From Apricaphanius iberus (Eukaryota > Chordata > Actinopteri > Cyprinodontiformes > Aphaniidae), in assembly GCA_028564705.1 (NCBI GenBank), contig JAPXFQ010002396.1, positions 1 through 64,000 of the forward strand: 64,000 nucleotides of DNA. The letters are read 5' to 3'. Shown piece by piece: positions 1 to 11,322 of this stretch. A model generated the notes under the pieces. The model did not search any database and was not told the DNA's origin. It saw only the letters and a list, made by a program, of their open reading frames with translations. A program made the position numbers and the translations under genes. How positions within the stretch are numbered: the stretch's first letter is position 1; every line of letters begins with the position of its first letter.

Positions 1-437
1 CAGAACCCCGAGCCCCAGGCCCAGCCCAGACCCCCCCAGAGCAGCACAGCACCAGGCCAGTAACCCATGTCCGCCAGCACGACCCCTCTAAGGCGCCGCA
101 TGCAGCCACTAGGAGTCACCACACAAAGCCCCCAAAGTCCCACCCCAGGCGAGGGTCACGGCACCTACCGCCGAACCGCAAGCGGACCCACCCCCAAGGA
201 CCTCCCCGCAGTCACCACCAACCCTTAAGCTCCACATCGGCAACCGTGTCCCACAGAACGGAATCAAGGGCCCGACCCCACTAGGTGATGGAACTGATCA
301 AGGGTGACCAGAAAGATTGATCAGATGTGGAGGCAGATGCCATTTCTAGACCAATGTAATCCAGAAGGAGATCTCTATATTGATTAATATTCAGAGTATT
401 TTTATTTTTCCAGTTCAAGAGGATATTTTTCTTAGGT
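1..437 (-). mobile_element. Tx1-type L1 LINE, 3' fragment (copy 1)
   Basis: On the minus strand this encodes the last residues of a LINE ORF2 (a WKNKN..INQYRDLLLDYIG-type segment around 345-430), a stop near 280, and then the first part of a GC-rich 3' UTR running off the left edge. It is nearly identical to 20380-20820. The element is 5' truncated at about 437, where the match to the other copies ends and AT-rich unrelated sequence begins. The UTR still carries many CpGs, so this copy looks fairly young. Confidence 0.85.
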
Positions 438-3400
438 ACACCTCCTCCTTTAACGGCCGAACAATTGACTCATCATTTTACAATCAGTTTTTCACCAACA
501 CGGAGGTCAAGAAGGTGAAAGTCATATGCTTATGAAAAACGTATCTTATAAAGCAGTACCGGCATCGATTCTTTTGTAATAATATCCAAAAGGTCATAGT
601 AGTATAAGTATTGCCCTAAAACTTTTACTTTGGAATACTTGGACATTTGGGACTTCAGATTTTAACAAATGCATGCAAAAGATAGCTTCTCAATGTTTAG
701 GGTACATAATATGAAAATGATCTCACTTTGTATAGAGATAATATAATAGACATTTAATTTAAAACCCATTCCAGAACTTTTAATTTGAAAAATAAAATTC
801 TAGAGTTAGGTATTCATTAAATATTCAATAATAGATTCCATCTTGATTGTCAAGAGTTAGAATAGATGCCTTTATTAAAACCTTTTTTGAGATGTTACCT
901 TAAAGCTGCTATACCAAATCTGTAAAAAAATCTGTTTTACAACATAAAAAGTTACAGATCACTCACCCCTACCATAATTCCTAGGCCACACCCTGCTAAT
1001 TTGCAATGCACATCGCAACAGATCAAATACCTGTGACATTATGGTCACCAATCTGTTTTATGCAAATTCAAATATATTTTTTCTTTATGGGAAGCAAGTA
1101 GTTTGTCCTAAAGTTGAAGTGGTAGCAGCTGACTGTTTCCCCTTGTCTGTGTTTCCATCTAAACACAATCCAGCTCTTTAATTAGAAGGTAAAAAAAAAT
1201 GAAGTCAATCAAAAAATAAAAGTGCCCGGGTCCAAGGTAATTTTGTAAAAATAAATTAATACCTAATCAATAGTTTAAAGGAGCAGGGGGCCGGATTGAA
1301 GAAATTAAACTCGCAATTGCTGAAGCCGGCACAGCAAGTAACTACAACCACCGCGGGAGTGAGCACAAAAAGTAAATAAATCCAGCCACCGCACATTGCG
1401 CACATCGCCAGCTGTATGACAACAAGCAACATGTCTAGCGACGAATAAGTAATAGTATTTATTCGACCACAGTCTGAAGTCTGGGTTCTATCTATTCCTT
1501 CTTCCTGTTAAGTCGAGAACGTGCAAGAATTGTAGATTGGCGTCACATCCGTGTGTAAGTGGCTAAGTGCGCGATTCGTAGACTTTTTTGCAGCACACTA
1601 TGCAGGCTGTCCAAGATACATGTCATATCGTGTCATAGAAACGAACATATGTTTGAAACCAAATGACATTTAAAAAGTACATTTAAACTATGTGATAAAG
1701 AAATAAACCCTAAGAAAATAATAATACAACATTATTATTTTACCCAACATTTCCCTAACAACGTTCAAAAGGAAAATGCAATGGTTTTACAATGGATTCT
1801 ATCAACCAGAGTATGTGGAAATAGCAAATTAAAATGCAAAAAAATGCACTTTAATGTTTCAAATTAAAGAATAAAATGCATATCTTACTGTACAGTAGAA
1901 AATGTAAGTGGGTCATTCATATTGACAAAAAACTGTAGTATTAGAACAGATTTAGATAACTGATATTATACTGTCATATTTAAGATGATAACCAACAGAA
2001 TAGGTTAATATTGTGAATACGATGTACAAGCAACATGAAATTTCTCTCACCGAGGGCATGCGACAGCTAAGAAGCTAATACTACCCCTCACATGTTGCAA
2101 GAGATTCTAGAAGAAAGGACTTAAAACTTAAGCACATTAACAGTGTAGCAGCATAGCAAATACTGATAAACACAGATCATAGCATTAGCATAAATGGTAA
2201 TTAGCTTTCTGTCACGAGAGAACCGTGGCGTCAGATGTTCTTTTTTCACTGTGTTTAAATTTTAATGTATAGGACGATAAACGTATAATTATAGTCACAC
2301 AAAAAATCATCATTTACCAGCTCCGCTCTGCCGGTTGAAGGCCTCTTTCGGTCAAAATTCTCCAGCCTCTAGGTTGATGCCCTAAGTACATGCTCGGTTT
2401 TCGGTTTGACCCATTTCGCCGTTGTTGTCCTCTATTTGGACTTCAGCTTTCTCAGTTTCTCTCACCATTGCTTAGCCAAGGGCAGCCATCAGCTCGAAAC
2501 CATGGTCAACTCCGATACCTCACTGAAAACCCTCTCACAGCGAGTAGCTCCATCCCGCTCACACTAAATCTTCTCTTCAGCCAACAAGCTCAGAAATGTT
2601 GCACCTTTGATTGGATCACGGCACTGGTTTTTAATGTTTTCATAGTTCTTTAGCAAACACTAAAGACATCCAATCACTGTAGTGCGCTTTAAAAATGGTG
2701 GTCTCATTTTTAAGACCTTTTCATGTTGCCCAGCGAGTGACTCCAGCAATCAGTGACCAACAGCCATCTGACGTCGCTTATCAGTCCCTGCTTGGCCATT
2801 TAAAACTGCAGTAGAGCTGGTAAAAAAATGGTATTGGCTTTTGCCCGACTTTTGCCAGTGGAAAAACAATGGTACCACGCCGAATCGTACTAAGCTGAGT
2901 CGTGCCAGTTGAAAAACGCGAATAGTTCCTTAGAGAAATAAACCTTAAAATTGCAGTGTTAACTTTTCCTTATTTTAGCTGTAAAAAGAGAACTGTTAAA
3001 GCAAATCATTGATTTTTGGAATTAGGATCGACTCAACCCATAGGAATTTTATAAGAATCTATTAAGAATCTATATTTAATTTTTTTTAAAGAAAGAAAAA
3101 ATAAACATTGAATATATACACATTTTTGCATATAACCAGTCTCAAACCTAAATAATGTTATACTTTGCCACTAATCATTACCGGCTAAAGTATAAAACAC
3201 ACTTAATAAAAGGAATTGGACATTTAAAAAAAAATGAAAGCTTTCATAAAAATGAAGGTATCATTTAGCAATTTCATATGTTCAAGCTTAGTAGTACTGC
3301 ATATTTGGTAACACAAATTTAATTGATGTAATGTATATTCTTAAGACCAAAGCACATAACTGTTAATGGTTGCTATGTATGTGTAATGTAGTCATTTTCC

Positions 3401-3456
3401 CACAATAGTCTATTTAGGTTCTGGATACGTTTTTATAATACAATGCTACCTTTCAG
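438..3456. other. intergenic, no gene recognised
   Basis: AT-rich sequence with stops in all frames. A short stretch near 2860-2930 (words such as ACCACGCCGAATCGTAC and GCTGAGTCGTGCCAG) has the look of a decayed fish MITE end, but I could not find its partner end. Nothing else can be supported. Confidence 0.5.
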
Positions 3457-3725
3457 GTGGTGAGGCCTTGCTGCTTTTGGAAGAGGAGCCTTGCACTATC
3501 AGCCTTGAAGACATTCCGATGTTTGCCACAGGAGCAGATAAAATTTCACCTCTCGGCTTCTCCATCAAGCCTTCTCTGGACTTTATTTATGATAAAGCCA
3601 GATAGTATCCAGAGGCAAATACTTGTGCCCTCATTCTCAGTCTGCCCAACCATCAAACATATGAGGATTTCTCAGATCACATGATCTCAGGAATAGTTCA
3701 GTCCCCATATTTTGGACAAACGTGA
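3457..3725 (+). pseudogene. HECT-domain C-terminal exon remnant
   Basis: A good acceptor (CTACCTTTCAG) precedes an exon whose frame starting with the split codon at 3457 reads a HECT C-lobe pattern. There is an LEDIPMFATGADKISPLGF-type segment, then YPEANTCALILSLP (the family's conserved Cys and the following leucine-proline are kept), then a YEDF......GI..SPYFG ending and a stop at 3723-3725. One in-frame TAG lies between the two halves near 3603. HECT domains transfer ubiquitin from this Cys to substrates. Fish genomes hold many repeated HECT-tailed genes. Upstream exons are not visible, so this is an orphan exon, probably a dispersed pseudogene. Confidence 0.55.
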
Positions 3726-3999
3726 ATGAATGTACAACAAAAGCTGGTGTGTGTTGAGTGGTACTGTTTTGAGTGGAAGGCTGGTCTTTGTGTGTATATG
3801 TTGGATTGTGTGTCTCTGATCCTTAGAAGAGATAATGGTGTAAGTATTGTTCCAGTGTTAGCTTTATTTAGGTGTTTAAAATGTTTTGCATGACTGTGTA
3901 AAGGGGAAAAGTTTGTTTCTTTTAAATTGTTCCATGGAGTTTGCATGTGCTCTGAGAATTTTAATAACTTTTTTTACGGAGAAACTACGCAAATGTTAA

Positions 4000-4018
4000 A
4001 GGGACTCTAAGGAAGTTT
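4000..4018. repeat. left terminal inverted repeat of Kolobok A
   Basis: Nineteen bases identical to the reverse complement of 7253-7271, preceded by TTAA at 3996-3999. Confidence 0.9.
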
Positions 4019-4281
4019 AACAGCAAATAAAAGTATAGAGCTGCAAAATTTATTTCCTCATACATAATCCAGCAATGTCCTGGTCAGTAAAAAGAGCCCT
4101 GGGCTTTTCACCGTGGTTGCTTCTATATGCCTGTAAAATAACTTTATTAATTATTTTTTGTTATTGTTCGGGTCGAAAAAGTAGCGCTCCCTTTGCGCCT
4201 TCTAATGTGTGACGACGTCATGCAGGTTCACGTTCTATCGCTTCCTGCTGGTAAAACTGTAGCAGGGATAGCGTTGGAAGC

Positions 4282-5330
4282 ATGGATTCTGCCGAGAACA
4301 AGAAGAGAGCTGCTTCAAGCACCACCAACACTCCAGCCCGAGATAGCCAAGAGTTTATTCCAGCGCTACAAAGAGGGAGAAACACGAGTCGGATCGATAT
4401 AGGCAAAGAGCCAGAGTAAACATCGGTGCGGGAGGCGTTTGAGAGGAAAACGCTGAATCTCTCGGTATGAGAAAAGACCTGCAGCTGGCGTCAAGTTTGC
4501 TTGAAAGGTAAGAAATCTTTACTAAATACGTGGGGGGAAAAGAGTAGATGCGTTCAAAGCGGGGGTTTGTGTACTTCGTCTGCAGTAGGAACATGTTTTA
4601 GGTTGCCTGTCTGTCGTGCTCACAGCTGAGCATTGTTTAGCTAATTTGTTTGGATTTTGAGAAAAAAAAGTTCTAACTTTACCGGAGTATCTAAACTTTG
4701 TAGAACTATGTCGCTAATCTGAAAACGTGTATATACTATTCACTGTCATTTGTAAACGTGCGCACATTACGATTGAAGCGGTAAAAGTTTCTCTGTTGTT
4801 TTAATTGTTGGAAGGTCAGTTCATGAAGGCTCCACAGCCATCTACAGCAGCATTTGGAGGGACCTATACCACAGTTCAGTCACTGCAGGGGAGTCTGATA
4901 GGTAATTATAAAGTAAACAAAATGCAACTCCTGTTCCTGGTTATTGTTCTCCTCATCACAATAAATAAATAGGTTCTTGTTTGAGGAACAGTTACCCTGT
5001 TTTTGTAATTTATGCCAATACTAGCAACTGTATCATTGCATGATCCCTTCAACAAAATTATATATCACTATGGTGGATTTTATTTGCTTTACAGACATTG
5101 CAGTTTTTATATTGTTTGTCTCTTTGCAGGACCACTTCTAAGCTTGAGTCTTCCCAGAAAAAACATCTTGATGTACGCGGGGAAATGCTTTACATTCTCA
5201 TATGGCGTCTATACAGCCAGGACATTCCTTGCTGCATTGGACTACAAACACCATAACCACCTTCCAGTGCATGTGAACAGCTCTCAGCTCTGCCGGGGGA
5301 CACCCAAAAGAAGCATTTAGCCAGCTGACC
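4282..5330 (+). pseudogene. Kolobok-like transposase, deleted (element A)
   Basis: Exon 1 starts at the ATG at 4282 and ends at a GTAAGA donor (exon end 4507). It holds a basic region and, across frameshifts, an RARVNIGA....MRKDLQLASSLLER pattern. That matches the N-terminal RVNIG-AF-RW-LR...LA-FLL block seen in fish genes of this transposase family. A possible second exon ends at a GTAATT donor at 4902. A third begins after TCTTTGCAG near 5130 and encodes a conserved C-terminal block, KNILMYAGKCFTFSYGVYTA then RTFLAALDYKHH. The central DDE nuclease exons are absent, so the protein cannot be active. The ballast-like gene on the other strand converges on this gene from the right. Confidence 0.65.
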
Positions 5331-5639
5331 CCAGGGCCCTGGGTGATGTCTCCAGGATAATACCTCCTCCTACAGCTGAATTGGTGCTGACACCGCAATG
5401 CAGAGGAGAGATAATGATAACCAAATGTCTTCTCCATTTTGGTGGAAGAAAATGACATTTTTCTAATTTCTTTATTTCATTCTTTTCCAGGACTTGATAA
5501 GTGATCCCCTAGCAAAAGCTGATAACATTCTAAGCTGAACACAGCAAATTTATGTATGTAATTATGACAAATACAAATATGCAAGAATATTTTGCTACAA
5601 TAACAATAAAAGTAAATAGTATTTCTTAGTTGGTCGTGA

Positions 5640-6200
5640 GTTTTATGTTGGTTTCTGTGGAACGGGACTTCTTTAAAACCAACGTAAACCACAAATGGGT
5701 CGGGGGTTTCATCCCTGATCCTTCATACACAGCATGAAGAAAATCATAAGCTGATTGTCTGCGCCAAGACGTCCATGTTGCTAAATACTCTGTAGGCCAA
5801 GTAACGATACTCCCGGTTACCAGATCCAGATTCTTGGCTGTCACGCAGAGCCACCACGTCAATCCACGTCAGCCGAGCCAAACGCAAGATTCCTTCATCC
5901 GAGAAGAACAAGTTAAAAGGAGCACGTCTGCTCAGACACCCTTCTGGATCCTGTCTACAGTACTTATTTTCAGAATCAGAATCAGAATAGGTTTTATTGC
6001 CATTGTTGGAGAAGAAGTTCACAAACTAGGAATTTTTCTCGGTACAAAAAGCGAGAAGGGCTTGTCAGAAGATTTTCCAGGTCTGAGGGCATCAGTCGGC
6101 AAATGCAGCAGCTCCTCTCCTTGCTCTCCTCAGAAACTTGTGAATAATCAGTTGGACTGGATTCTTCAAAAGAAACATAAGAAGGTTTAAAGTTATTGTG
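5640..6200 (-). pseudogene. P2X7-ballast-like gene inside Kolobok A
   Basis: On the minus strand an upstream exon around 6170-6057 encodes an acidic/serine stretch followed by SKERSCCICRLMPSDLENLL. This keeps the C..C..MP...EN order of the zinc-binding Cys cluster of the P2X7 cytoplasmic ballast domain. After an intron with a clean acceptor (TACTGTAG, exon start about 5959) comes [20 protein letters not shown], then a [12 protein letters not shown] segment. Next is [13 protein letters not shown], then after frameshifts SSCCV.RIRDE and PFVVYVGFKE. The order REYRYLAYR - SCC - RIR..P - Y-GF matches the C-terminus of vertebrate P2X7. No channel (transmembrane) part is present. The reading frame has stops and frame changes, so it is a pseudogene. 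Confidence 0.65.
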
Positions 6201-6309
6201 ATGAAATGCATGTTTTATATAAACTTAACTGAAACAAGCCATAAAGTGTTTTGGTCAGGGTTTTGCGTTTACAATGAAAAAAACAATGTTGCTAATACTT
6301 TACCTTGAT

Positions 6310-6850
6310 ACAAAATACAAAAAAATCGGGGTACACAAAAGTTGTACTCAAGTAATAATAGCAGTACCTTTACTTGAGTAAAAGTAGCTGTCAAAAATGC
6401 TACTCAGTGAAAAAGATTTTGGTAAAAAAGTTGCTTGCGGACTGTGTAACATCTGCTTTTCAGGTATTTCATATCGAGTCAAATAAAACAAAATAAAATG
6501 ATTACAAAAAATAGTTTTGAGCAGAGGAAACCCTTCTCGAAGTAATTTGTTGAAATATAAAACTAATACAGTAGGTATTAATATATCTTACAAGGTAAAA
6601 TGTACTTCCAGTGACTATTTACGGCGTTTACTGTATATTCACTTGACCTCAAATTGAAACAAAAAGCTCATCATTCAGATTACATTAAAAATTAAATGTA
6701 GAAACAGGAGCTTTCCTGTGACAGAGTGTAGCTCCGTGTCTGGTTTATTTTGGGTTGAAATATGGTTGATTTTCATTCTGTGAAGCATCTAAAATTTTAC
6801 TCAAGTGGGATTAGCAATGCTTCATTATATTACTCAAGTAATATATAAAT
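6310..6850. repeat. MITE-like repeat rich in ACTCAAGTA words
   Basis: The segment opens with GTACTCAAGTAA and CTTGAGTAAAAGTA and closes with TTTTACTCAAGTGG and ATTACTCAAGTAAT. This gives an inverted arrangement typical of a widespread fish hAT-type MITE. The ends are worn and I could not fix a target duplication. It sits inside Kolobok A, so it inserted later. Confidence 0.35.
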
Positions 6851-7252
6851 AAATAAAAATAATTAAAAAATTACATTAACATTTGTTTTTTATTTGTATT
6901 TTTTTCTTCAAAAAATTAACTCAGGTGATTTATTAATCAACATGATTTATATATCTTTATAATATATCTTTATTATTTAGCTTTGTACTTGATTCACTTT
7001 GCTACAAATTTTCCCACGTATCTTATCCTAGAAATACACTAAAATTGATTTGGTCTAAATATCTTCCATCACATTTATTACCTCAGTCGAAGTTATGCGT
7101 GCAAAGCTGTAAATTGTCGAGTATAGAGCTGACTAAGTTGTTTATGATCGCTTGCGAGTGCACGTACAACATGCACGCCCCATGCACGAGCTTACCGTTA
7201 AGACTGCAGTTACGCGTTTGGCCTGATGGGGCAATCGCGAGCACAAAATTTC

Positions 7253-7271
7253 AAACTTCCTTAGAGTCCCT
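7253..7271. repeat. right terminal inverted repeat of Kolobok A
   Basis: Exact reverse complement of 4000-4018, followed by TTAA at 7272-7275. Confidence 0.9.
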
Positions 7272-7408
7272 TTAAACAGGGAGATTTTTTTTTTTGTAAA
7301 GACCATGTAGTGGACTACATTATGTTGTGCAGCACTTTGTAACCCATGTTTGCAAAAGGTACTATATAAATAAATGTTACTTATTACAAAACAAGCTTTG
7401 AGAGTATA

Positions 7409-7632
7409 TTGTGGTGCAAGAGTGCTCCCCTGTCAAGAATTTAGTTAGACGTTGGTCTGGCTCCATCTGACTCAGGTGTGTTGCCTCAAACATAATTCTG
7501 TTGTGTGTGGGCGAGATCTTTAAAGAGTCTTTACCCAGAACAGAGAGACTGTTCTGGGTAAAGACTCTTCAAAGATCTCGCTGAGGACAGTTGGGGTCCT
7601 TTACAGATTAGCAGTAAGCAGTCCAGATTGGA
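7409..7632 (+). repeat. LTR-like interspersed repeat R1, left part
   Basis: This segment is homologous to the reverse complement of about 35800-35990. Shared words include CTGGCTCCATCT, AATTCTGTTGTGTG, GATCTCGCTGAGGACAGTTG and GGTCCTTTA. The start TGTGGTGC and the presence of copies on both strands are what a solo LTR would show, but I see no end pairing. It contains the hairpin at 7511-7581, which the other copy lacks. Confidence 0.5.
7511..7581. repeat. 31-bp inverted duplication (hairpin)
   Basis: Arms 7511-7541 and 7551-7581 are reverse complements with one mismatch and a 9-nt loop (AGAGAGACT). The homologous copy near 35850-35890 has only one arm. Confidence 0.9.
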
Positions 7633-8880
7633 AAGTGTTGCAGAAGGAATTTTCTGTCAAAATAGGATTCCTGGAAACCAACTCACTATGGTGTCAGTGA
7701 ACTAACTAAGAACCACCACATCCCCAAATCCTTCCAGCGTGTTCGTTGAATTTCTGCAAGAGGTACAATAAAAACACATCACACAATTACTGCAGTTTGC
7801 CAGAAAATCACTCATGAGCGGGCCCAGCTGTTGGAAAAAAAACCTCAGCTGAGCAAAGAACATGAGGTGTGCCTTGGCTTTTATTCAAACAGCATTGAAT
7901 AATCATGAACACAAAGCAGTGGTTTAAACATCTTCAACAAATCAAAAATAGACAACATTATTTATGCATACACACAAAGTAACCTTATTGGTCCATTCAT
8001 ATTGTTGGTGGGTTGTGCATGCCTAATTAATTACCTTCCTGTTATTCTACTTAAATGTGACTTTACAAACCAGCTCTAATTAGATTTTCTGCTGACCGTT
8101 TTTATCTGGCATCCTTGCGTTGTCAATTGTGTGGTGAGGCTTCCTGCAAACTAGGCCTGTGCTTTCCTGTCATATGTTATGTTCACAGAAAAAAACTTCA
8201 CTATTAAAAGTTAAATGCCACACTCAATTTAAAGAATGCATATTATAAACACATAAGGATGACCTGAAATAAAAAGAAATCATGACATATATCATCCATA
8301 TTAATAAAAAACTCTTACAACAAGTCACTTTTGGATAATACTGATTTAACAAAAGAGTTATACTATAAGAAAAATAAAGACATAAAATATCATCAACATC
8401 TTCTTAAAACCGTGGTTTGGGATTTTATTTATCAATCAAAGTTTTATATTTCTTTAAAATAGTAGTTAGGTTAAGGTTACTTCTGTTTTTAATGCTTATA
8501 ACTTTCTGGTTCACAAATGTAGAGTTAATGATGCCAATATTAAAATCAATTAAAAAAGAAACAATGAATGTTACAAGATAAGTTTCTATGATTTAAAGGA
8601 ATAATAAAATGACTTAAACAATTTAATTATACAATGTATACTATTTTCTTTACAATTCCTAATCTATTGCTCTAATCTTTTGCAGTCCAGACATCCTCCA
8701 TATCCGGTTTTTCTCCACTAGTTTGGGTGCAAAGGTTTGACATTCCTGTTCCTGTTTTTATCTAACTAACTTGTATGCACATGACAAACATCTCTTTAAA
8801 CAGTAACAACACTTCAAAGCGGTTAAAATAAAGTCACCAATTCATTTCATACAGCCCAAAGTAATGTTTTATACTGTATG
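7633..8880. other. probable insertion separating the two R1 parts; no gene
   Basis: The R1 homology stops near 7632 and resumes near 8881, so these roughly 1.25 kb are absent from the other copy. The sequence is AT-rich with no recognisable coding frame, and I found no inverted ends. Confidence 0.4.
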
Positions 8881-8945
8881 TCCCATCAAAAGCAAAGTTT
8901 ATCCTGAAATCCATGATATAAAGAGAGAATAAATCCAAACAGTGT
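8881..8945 (+). repeat. LTR-like interspersed repeat R1, right part
   Basis: Words such as GTTTATCCTGAAAT, CATGATATAAAGAGAG and AATAAATCC match the reverse complement of 35755-35800, which directly continues the part found at 7409-7632. Confidence 0.6.
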
Positions 8946-8989
8946 TTATTAGTTTTAACAACCAAGCCATTAATAGAAACATTTATGTG

Positions 8990-9660
8990 AACCTAAGCCA
9001 ATTTATAAATGAATGGAAAATATATAATTCATAAAATGTGATACTGGGAGGAGACCATAATACAGCCCCAGATTCATGGCTATACAGACTGCCTCATAGA
9101 AATTCTCAACCTGTATATAATGACATTATAATGTCCCTGTGTACAAAAAAACATTCAATTGATTATTGGAGAACATCAAATCCAACATTAGCTCAGTATA
9201 CATGGTATAATTCTGCAGGAAACGGTCAATGTTCAAGACTAGATTACTGGCTAATTTCATGTGATTTATATACTAATATTGTAGATTGTAAAATAGCAGC
9301 CTCACCGCTCACAGACCATTGCATTATTACTCTAAATGTATTAACTTCCTAACAAAATCAAAATTCTCCAAATATTTCGAAGTTTAATAATTTTCTTTTA
9401 AAAAATGTTGAATTTTGTGATCAAGGGAAGTCTCTTATCTTGGAAACTGAAGGTTTAGATATGTGTGATAATAGTAAATGGGAATGGTTTAAGTTTTAGA
9501 CCAAACAAATAGCAATTGAGACAGGTAACAAATGATCACGTATAAGGACACAAAAGCAGAAAAAATAACTTGACAAAATCAATTAATTAACAAATAATAC
9601 ACAATTATCCATAGACTATATTACTGAAATGTGTCAATAATGTAGTGATGTTATTTATTG
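8990..9660 (+). mobile_element. Tx1-type LINE endonuclease remnant
   Basis: Frame 9038-9349 encodes the C-terminal half of an APE-type LINE endonuclease. It shows a VILGGDHN metal-site motif, a YTWYNSAGNGQCSRLDYWL block and a PLTDHC motif in place of the usual SDH, spaced as in L1/Tx1 ORF2. After the stop at 9350 the homology continues across frames (WKFNNFLLKN- and WEWFKF-like words) to about 9660. The N-terminal half of the nuclease and the reverse transcriptase are missing. This endonuclease nicks target DNA during LINE insertion. The family looks related to the RT fragment at 27700-29615, though the two do not overlap. Confidence 0.75.
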
Positions 9661-9772
9661 CGATATCTCGCACGATCTCGTTTTCCGCGCTTTGCATTGT
9701 TGGAAGACAAGTCAACCATCACAGTCACATCAAAGGGCGGGCGTCACTACACCATTTGGTCAGTAAGTCTAC
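9661..9772 (+). promoter_or_regulatory. candidate CpG-bearing 5' exon of the 11.3-kb gene
   Basis: A short segment with several CpGs (GATCTCGCACGATCTCG, CCGCGC, GGGCGGGCG) stands out in AT-rich surroundings. It ends with an A|GTAAGT donor at 9772/9773. It could be the untranslated first exon of the gene starting near 11323. No promoter motif settles this. Confidence 0.25.
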
Positions 9773-10854
9773 ATTTTCTGATTTAATATCGTCAAAATGT
9801 CAGCAACTTGTAGTTTAATGTCTTGAGAGTCACAATGTAATCTTAAATAAGCACCATGAGCTTGCACCGTTTTATCACCATTTTTAATTTGAATTTACTT
9901 TTTGACTGGAGGCCGTGAATCTTAGCTCGGTGTTGCTTTGATTTTCTCTCTGAATTTGTTTGCTAACTGTAGGTTCAGTTACTGTTTATTACTTATTATT
10001 GTGTGTTAACTGCACCATTAGCGGTAGTGAGATTTAGCCGCTTCTGCTAATGTCATCACAGACATAAAGGTAGCGAACTCCACCAGGGTATCGACTTTCT
10101 AAAGTTTGAAAGTATTTTTAAAAAGTTACCGTCACCAAAAACACTAAATGTATAGCCTGCAGAACACGATTGGCGTAGCCCACCACGGCCACATGATAGA
10201 GGTATTTATTAGCACCTTAAACTAACCCTGGAGTGGTCTGAAGTTTGCAGGTAAATTCAGTACAGATATGGATTACTGTTTGGGAAGCGCGTCTGTCTGG
10301 ATTAAATGAATGGCGTCTAGGTTGTTACATGAATCTTAACATGTTAAATGCATCTGAACAAATATAGAATGGGTCATCTTCACTTATGTTGTGTATGCCA
10401 CTGACTTTAGCATGTACATCATGCAACGCTCATGGGAACTCAGTGGTCAAAATTAGCTCCTGCTAATCAATGACCGGTAGATGTTCTATGGTCGAGTTAA
10501 TATCAGCTTACTCTTTAAATGATCTCATCTCTTTAAATTGTGGCATTGCCTGCCATGAATCTGATGTCCCATTAAATTAATTTACGATGTGTTTGACATA
10601 CACAGCACTGAACAGTCTCTTTTCTTCTACCATAACCGCATTCCACATTCTTTTTTTTCCTGAGCGTTGCATAATTCTTTTTGAACCATGCCAAATATGA
10701 AGAAAGTCAATTAAACTAATTCTAGAATATTTACCATTTATTATTGTTTGATATGTCAAACTTATTGTTATGTAGTCTTCTGCCTTCTGGTATCAGGTAC
10801 ATCAGACTATGTCCAGCAAGTTTGGAGCAAAGTTTTTACCACAAAGTGATGTAA

Positions 10855-11270
10855 AAGCAATGTTGGGAGTAATGCATTACAAAAGTAATGAGTTACAGGA
10901 ATACATTACTTTTTTCAGTAACCGAGTAATGTAAAATATACCGCAATATATTACTAGTTACAATTTCAGTAACTCAAGTTACAAATGCATTTTAAATTGT
11001 TTTTCTGGCCGTATAATGCAACAGACCAAAGCAAGTTGGTTACGGTAGAACAAGATCCACCATCCACTTCCTGTTGCTCAAAACTAAAACATCAGAGAAT
11101 CAGGATGGCTGAGGAAAAAAAATACAGTATTTGTGGTGTGACACTTGTGTAAAATGTAAATTGATAAGTTACGGTGGTTAGAAGTCGTGTTAGATATTTA
11201 AAATATTTAGCCAAAAGTAACTTAAAGTAGTGTAACTCAGTTACATTTTTGAGACAGTAATATGTAATGC
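10855..11270. repeat. hAT-like MITE with TAATGCATTAC words
   Basis: The left end reads TGTTGGGAGTAATGCATTAC and is followed by repeated AGTAATG/CATTACT words. The right part has AAGTAACTTAAAG, TGTAACTCAGTTAC and GTAATATGTAATGC in inverted arrangement. This pattern is common in fish hAT-type MITEs. The exact borders and 8-bp duplication were not found. Confidence 0.4.
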
Positions 11271-11322
11271 AAACATATTAAATTTTTGTGGAATGCGCTG
11301 TTAATTCATTTGAATAAATGTC

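Larger units (their letters stand above)
4000..7271 (+). mobile_element. Kolobok-type DNA transposon A
   Basis: Left end 4000-4018 reads AGGGACTCTAAGGAAGTTT, and its exact reverse complement is at 7253-7271. Both are flanked by TTAA (3996-3999 and 7272-7275), the target duplication of Kolobok and piggyBac elements. Inside lie fragments of a Kolobok-like transposase on the plus strand and a P2X7-ballast-like gene on the minus strand. The catalytic core of the transposase is missing, so the element is a deleted, non-autonomous copy. The perfect 19-bp ends imply fairly recent movement in trans. A second, unrelated repeat (6310-6850) appears to be nested in its right third. Confidence 0.85.

Noticed and set aside
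5156..5458. Minus-strand open frame opposite the transposase end of element A
   Set aside because: Shadow of the plus-strand coding exon, with no family similarity.
3996..7275. piggyBac rather than Kolobok (both use TTAA)
   Set aside because: The coding remnants match Kolobok-type blocks (LMYAGK...ARTFLAALDY here, GGDMRADSP in element B); no piggyBac DDD or CRD motif is seen.
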